Below, piece after piece: positions 14,394-16,912 of a DNA stretch of 16,912 nt. Positions within the stretch are counted from its first letter, which is position 1; every line of letters begins with the position of its first letter. The position numbers were made by a program, and so were the translations under genes. This DNA is from WLMZ01 sp043747765. Lineage in GTDB: Bacteria; Actinomycetota; Acidimicrobiia; Acidimicrobiales; Ilumatobacteraceae. The notes under the pieces were generated by a model. That model saw only the letters and a list, made by a program, of their open reading frames with translations. It made no database searches and was not told the DNA's origin. The stretch spans positions 1 to 16,912 of the forward strand of contig JAYTOM010000576.1 in NCBI GenBank assembly GCA_043747765.1, read 5' to 3'.

Positions 14394-14415
14394 GGCCGCC
14401 CGTTGCCGGGCGACC
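14394..14415 (-). terminator. Hairpin terminator after the small lipoprotein gene
   Basis: Read on the minus strand, GGTCGCCCG pairs with CGGGCGGCC around a GCAA (GNRA) tetraloop: nine base pairs including one G-U. It is followed by ATTTCGCGTTTTC, a moderately T-rich run. It sits 28 bp after the stop of the gene at 14443-14838 and before the start of the next lipoprotein gene, as expected for rho-independent or intrinsic-like termination in a high-GC genome. Confidence 0.55.
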
Positions 14416-14442
14416 GTTCCGTGATTGCTGAAGCTGCGATGC

Positions 14443-14838
14443 TCAGCCTCCGGGGGTCAGCGCCGCTGACACGGCCGATGTGCAGGCCGTGATCTTGGCG
14501 ACATCGCTCGGGTTGGAAGTCATCAAGGCCACGCTATCCGTTGCGTACTTCGTGGCGGACGCGATGACCGAGGCGTAGTCGGCGTTGGTCGGGTCGGCGA
14601 TGACCTTCTTCAACTTGGCTGTCAGGTCCACGCCCTGGGCGCAGAACGCGTCGACGGCGGCGCTCGTGGATCCGCCCGCAGCCGGAGCAGTGATGGTAGC
14701 GGTGCCGCCACCGATGACGGTGCTGCTCACGGGTGCCTTGGCGGTCGTGATCGGGCTCTTCACCGTGCTGCTACTGCATGCAGCGATGCCGCCGAGCGAA
14801 ACGATGCCGGCAATTGTCCATCCGAGAATCTTCTTCAT
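14443..14838 (-). CDS. Small secreted lipoprotein
   Basis: A 131-residue protein. MKKILGWTIAGIVSLGGIAA is a Sec signal peptide, with lipobox IAAC at Cys21. A Ser/Thr/Gly/Pro linker follows to about residue 58, then a helical domain of about 70 residues (VDAFCAQGVDLTAKLKKVIA onwards) with two cysteines (66 and 119) that could form one disulphide. The start is firm: GGAGG eight bases before the ATG at 14838. This plan (lipobox, linker, short helical bundle) is common in actinobacterial cell-envelope proteins, but no specific function can be named. A likely terminator follows at 14394-14415. Confidence 0.85.
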   Translation of the reverse strand: MKKILGWTIAGIVSLGGIAACSSSTVKSPITTAKAPVSSTVIGGGTATITAPAAGGSTSAAVDAFCAQGVDLTAKLKKVIADPTNADYASVIASATKYATDSVALMTSNPSDVAKITACTSAVSAALTPGG

Positions 14839-14910
14839 GTTGGGTTCCTCCCTCGTCGAACCAGCGGGGGCCGGCTCGAAGAGATCATGCGCCTGGTCAC
14901 CCCGCTCCGC

Positions 14911-14952
14911 CATGAGTAACAGCTACTCAAGTTCCAACTTTCGATACTCATG
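14911..14952. promoter_or_regulatory. Cluster of TGAGTA/TACTCA motifs upstream of the small lipoprotein gene
   Basis: CATGAGTA at 14911-14918 has its exact reverse complement TACTCATG at 14945-14952, and a third half-site, TACTCA, lies at 14924-14929. The near pair makes a compact palindrome, TGAGTA-ACAGC-TACTCA. It lies between the crotonase stop (14996) and the lipoprotein start (14838), so it could be an operator for the lipoprotein gene. There is no T-run to suggest a terminator. Confidence 0.4.
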
Positions 14953-14995
14953 ACCGCAATACCGATCACCGAACCCGAGTGTGTGATGAGGGATG

Positions 14996-15769
14996 CTACC
15001 GCCACACAGGGAGCCGCTTCTCGACGAACGAGTTCATGCCCTCCATCATTTCCTCCGTCGGCAGTCTGGAGAACATGGTCATGTCGTGTGCCGGAAGCGC
15101 TGCGTTGATGTCGCGCTTCAGCATCGCCCGTGCCCCCGGGCCGGTCAGCCGGATCTGCTGCAGTGCCCACTCCACGCGCTCGTCGAGTTGGTCGTGGGCC
15201 ACGACCTGCCCCACCAGTCCAAAAGCCTCGGCCTGCTGGGCAGACAGCTCGGCTGCGGTGAAGATCATGTAACGGGCCTTGGCCAACCCAACCGTTGCGA
15301 CCAGGCGGGCGGCCATCATTGGATCAGGCAGACCACGAAGCAGCTCGGGAACGCGGAACCGAGCCCGATCGGTCGCGATCGTGACGTCGCAGTGAAGGCA
15401 CAGGTCGATTCCGCCGGCATGGCATACGCCGTTGACCTTGGCCACCCAGATCTTGCAGCAGCGTTCGATGTGGCGGAACGGGAACTGATCCGTGCCGTCC
15501 CATTCCTCGTCGAGCCCGGTGACGCCTTCTGACGTGCGCCGGGCGAGATCCCCGCCGGCCCCGAACCATTCGTCGGTTCCTGTGATGCACACGGCATCGA
15601 GCTCGACTTGCCGATCAGCCCAGACAGCGGCGCGTTTGATCGCCCGGTACATGTCCTGGGTGAACGCATTGCGTCGTTCCGGACGATTGATGCGCAGGTG
15701 GAGCACCTGGTCGGCGACGCCGACGACGACGTTCGGGCTACCGAAGTCCGGCGCCTCCAACTGGGCCAT
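14996..15769 (-). CDS. Enoyl-CoA hydratase/isomerase (crotonase) family protein
   Basis: A 257-residue crotonase that probably acts on a CoA thioester in the cytoplasm. Oxyanion-hole segments are FGAGGDLARR (69-78) and CHAGGIDL (116-123). Of the two classical hydratase glutamates, the second is kept (Glu142 in VPELLRGLPDP) but the first is Asp122 in GGIDLCLHCD. The enzyme may therefore be a hydratase with altered geometry or another crotonase activity. The C-terminal VEKRLPVWR is the usual closing helix. The ATG at 15769 shares its A with the stop of the upstream amidohydrolase (TGATG), so the two are translationally coupled and likely serve one degradation pathway. A longer frame upstream is antisense-free but only reads through the amidohydrolase gene in another frame. 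Confidence 0.9.
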   Translation of the reverse strand: MAQLEAPDFGSPNVVVGVADQVLHLRINRPERRNAFTQDMYRAIKRAAVWADRQVELDAVCITGTDEWFGAGGDLARRTSEGVTGLDEEWDGTDQFPFRHIERCCKIWVAKVNGVCHAGGIDLCLHCDVTIATDRARFRVPELLRGLPDPMMAARLVATVGLAKARYMIFTAAELSAQQAEAFGLVGQVVAHDQLDERVEWALQQIRLTGPGARAMLKRDINAALPAHDMTMFSRLPTEEMMEGMNSFVEKRLPVWR

Positions 15770-16908
15770 CACGTGAGGCCGTACAGCGCAGCTGCATTGT
15801 CGTGCAGAACCTTGCCGACCACATCGTCGGGCAGACCGGCCAGCAGTGTCTGGGCGTAGTCCCGCGGGCGCTGGCCGGCCGAACGTGGACCAGGATGTTG
15901 ACAGGTCGGGTGCGGATAGTCGCTCTCGAACAGGATGTTGTTCGGGAATCGGGCAATCGCATCGAGCGCAGCTTGCTGTTCGAACCAGAAGCATCCGTAT
16001 ATCTGGCGGGTGAAGTACTCGCTCGGCAGGAGATCGTATTCGGGGTGCTCATCGCGCACGCCACCATTGCGCCATTGCCAATCGAAGGTCTCCATCGCTG
16101 ACGGCAACCAGCCGACGCCGGACTCGACCGAAACCAGCTTGAGGTCGGCAAAGCGGTGGCACACGCCTCCGAAGATGAGATCGCCGATGCACCGCATGTT
16201 GTCCATGAAGATCAGGGACGAGACCTTGGCGAAGTTCGTCATCCAGCCCATGCCGGCGTGATCTTCGAAGAGGGTCCCCATCGAGCCGCCTCCGACGTGG
16301 AAGCTGACCGAAACTCCTGCTTCCTGGGCAGCAGCCCAAATCGGATCCCAGTGCCGATCGGCGAGATGCGGCTGACCGTAGTCCTGCGGTTGATTGCAGA
16401 AGTTGACGGCGCGATGCCCGCGGTCGATGCAACGGTGCAACTCGTCGACGGCCATTTCGCGATCCCAGAACGGCAGCGCCGTGACAGCGATCAGGCGGTC
16501 AGGATCGGCGCTGCACCAGTCGGTCAGGAAGTCGTTGTAGGCGCCGACACACGCGGCGACCAGTTCACGATCACCGAGGCGGAGGAAGTAGCCGTTGCCG
16601 AATCCGCCGACGTTCGGATACAACACCTGGGCCTGTAAACCCTGCTCGTCCATGAACTTGAGTCGTGCAGTGGAGTCGTACATCGACGGGTGGATCTCGT
16701 CGTAGGTGGCCGGCACCGATTGCGGCATGACGCCGTTCCAGCCGGCCATCGAGTAGTAGCCGGGCGCCCCGAGGCGCTCGCCGGCAACCATCCACACGTC
16801 TTTGCCGTCGATCCGCTCGATGTGTGGCACCTTGTCGTGCATCGACTTCGGCAGACGTGCCGTCCAGACGTCGGCGGGTTCGGTCAGGTGGGTGTCCACA
16901 TCGATCAC
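15769..16908 (-). CDS. Amidohydrolase-2 family metal-dependent hydrolase (start may lie outside the window)
   Basis: At least 379 residues, a TIM-barrel amidohydrolase of the ACMSD/gamma-resorcylate decarboxylase branch. VIDVDTHLTEP (1-11) holds the N-terminal D-x-H metal motif, VSFHVGGG (201-208) the barrel His204, SVESGVGW (260-267) Glu262, and LFESDYPHPT (326-335) the catalytic Asp330. These are the conserved positions of the family, which catalyses non-oxidative decarboxylation or C-C/C-N hydrolysis, often of aromatic acids. The GTG at 16908 is only four bases from the window edge, and homologues usually have a few residues before DVDTH, so the true start may be to the right. It is coupled by TGATG to the crotonase, which suggests a shared catabolic pathway. 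Confidence 0.88.
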   Translation of the reverse strand: MIDVDTHLTEPADVWTARLPKSMHDKVPHIERIDGKDVWMVAGERLGAPGYYSMAGWNGVMPQSVPATYDEIHPSMYDSTARLKFMDEQGLQAQVLYPNVGGFGNGYFLRLGDRELVAACVGAYNDFLTDWCSADPDRLIAVTALPFWDREMAVDELHRCIDRGHRAVNFCNQPQDYGQPHLADRHWDPIWAAAQEAGVSVSFHVGGGSMGTLFEDHAGMGWMTNFAKVSSLIFMDNMRCIGDLIFGGVCHRFADLKLVSVESGVGWLPSAMETFDWQWRNGGVRDEHPEYDLLPSEYFTRQIYGCFWFEQQAALDAIARFPNNILFESDYPHPTCQHPGPRSAGQRPRDYAQTLLAGLPDDVVGKVLHDNAAALYGLT

Positions 16909-16912
16909 AGAG

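Noticed and set aside
14004..14492. Val/Gly-rich plus-strand frame of 162 codons
   Set aside because: It is the reverse of the Thr/Pro linker of the lipoprotein at 13478-14341, which gives long stop-free Val/Gly frames by composition.
1..16912. tRNA, rRNA, transposase or phage integrase genes
   Set aside because: Looked for CCA-ended cloverleafs, conserved rRNA stretches, DDE or tyrosine recombinase motifs and terminal inverted repeats by eye; none could be supported.

Overview
The window reads as chromosomal DNA of a high-GC actinobacterium. I lean towards the class Acidimicrobiia (an Ilumatobacter-like lineage). The reasons are GC-rich third codon positions, GTG starts, several Tat or Sec lipoproteins with Thr/Pro/Ser linkers, and a relic of the secreted repeat domain with 'AVTLNVTV' and 'VPNAVIAPVS' blocks. 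The taxonomic call is inference. No rRNA, tRNA, CRISPR array, insertion sequence or phage gene was seen.

Layout. (1) 1-999: the start of an S-methyl-5'-thioadenosine phosphorylase gene runs off the left edge. It is divergent from a collapsed family 2 glycosyltransferase remnant that overlaps an intact TIGR04282/DUF2064 transferase. (2) 1000-1506: no intact gene; a 15-bp tandem repeat and two possible gene relics. (3) 1507-3919, minus: a multi-membrane GT-C-like protein and an NAD-dependent sugar epimerase, probably one transcription unit for surface glycan synthesis. (4) 4040-4860: two broken genes, one like an anti-sigma ATPase and one PRC-barrel-like. (5) 4860-6072: a divergent TetR regulator and cupin pair sharing a 30-bp palindromic operator. 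(6) 6083-8600, minus: a Tat-exported lipoprotein carotenoid oxygenase overlapping an AhpD/CMD-family gene. (7) 8648-9275: an oxidoreductase relic that keeps its export signal and BBE tail but has lost the FAD domain. (8) 9291-10046: an ECF-type sigma factor. (9) 10448-11780: a broken secreted zinc metalloprotease with a collapsed repeat domain. (10) 11980-12998: an intact SDR oxidoreductase and a small coiled-coil protein. (11) 13039-13447: a HAD hydrolase relic. (12) 13478-14838, minus: two lipoproteins separated by a likely terminator. (13) 14996-16908, minus: an amidohydrolase-2 and an enoyl-CoA hydratase, translationally coupled.

The main biological signal is not a new intact system. It is the density of decayed genes lying between intact ones. 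At least four relics (glycosyltransferase, BBE oxidoreductase, metalloprotease repeat domain, HAD hydrolase) keep recognisable N- and C-terminal ends while the middle is gone, and most also carry frameshifts. This points to deletion-biased gene decay, or to an assembly or sequencing artefact, and the two need to be told apart. The most interesting intact unit is the exported carotenoid oxygenase with its coupled CMD-family partner.
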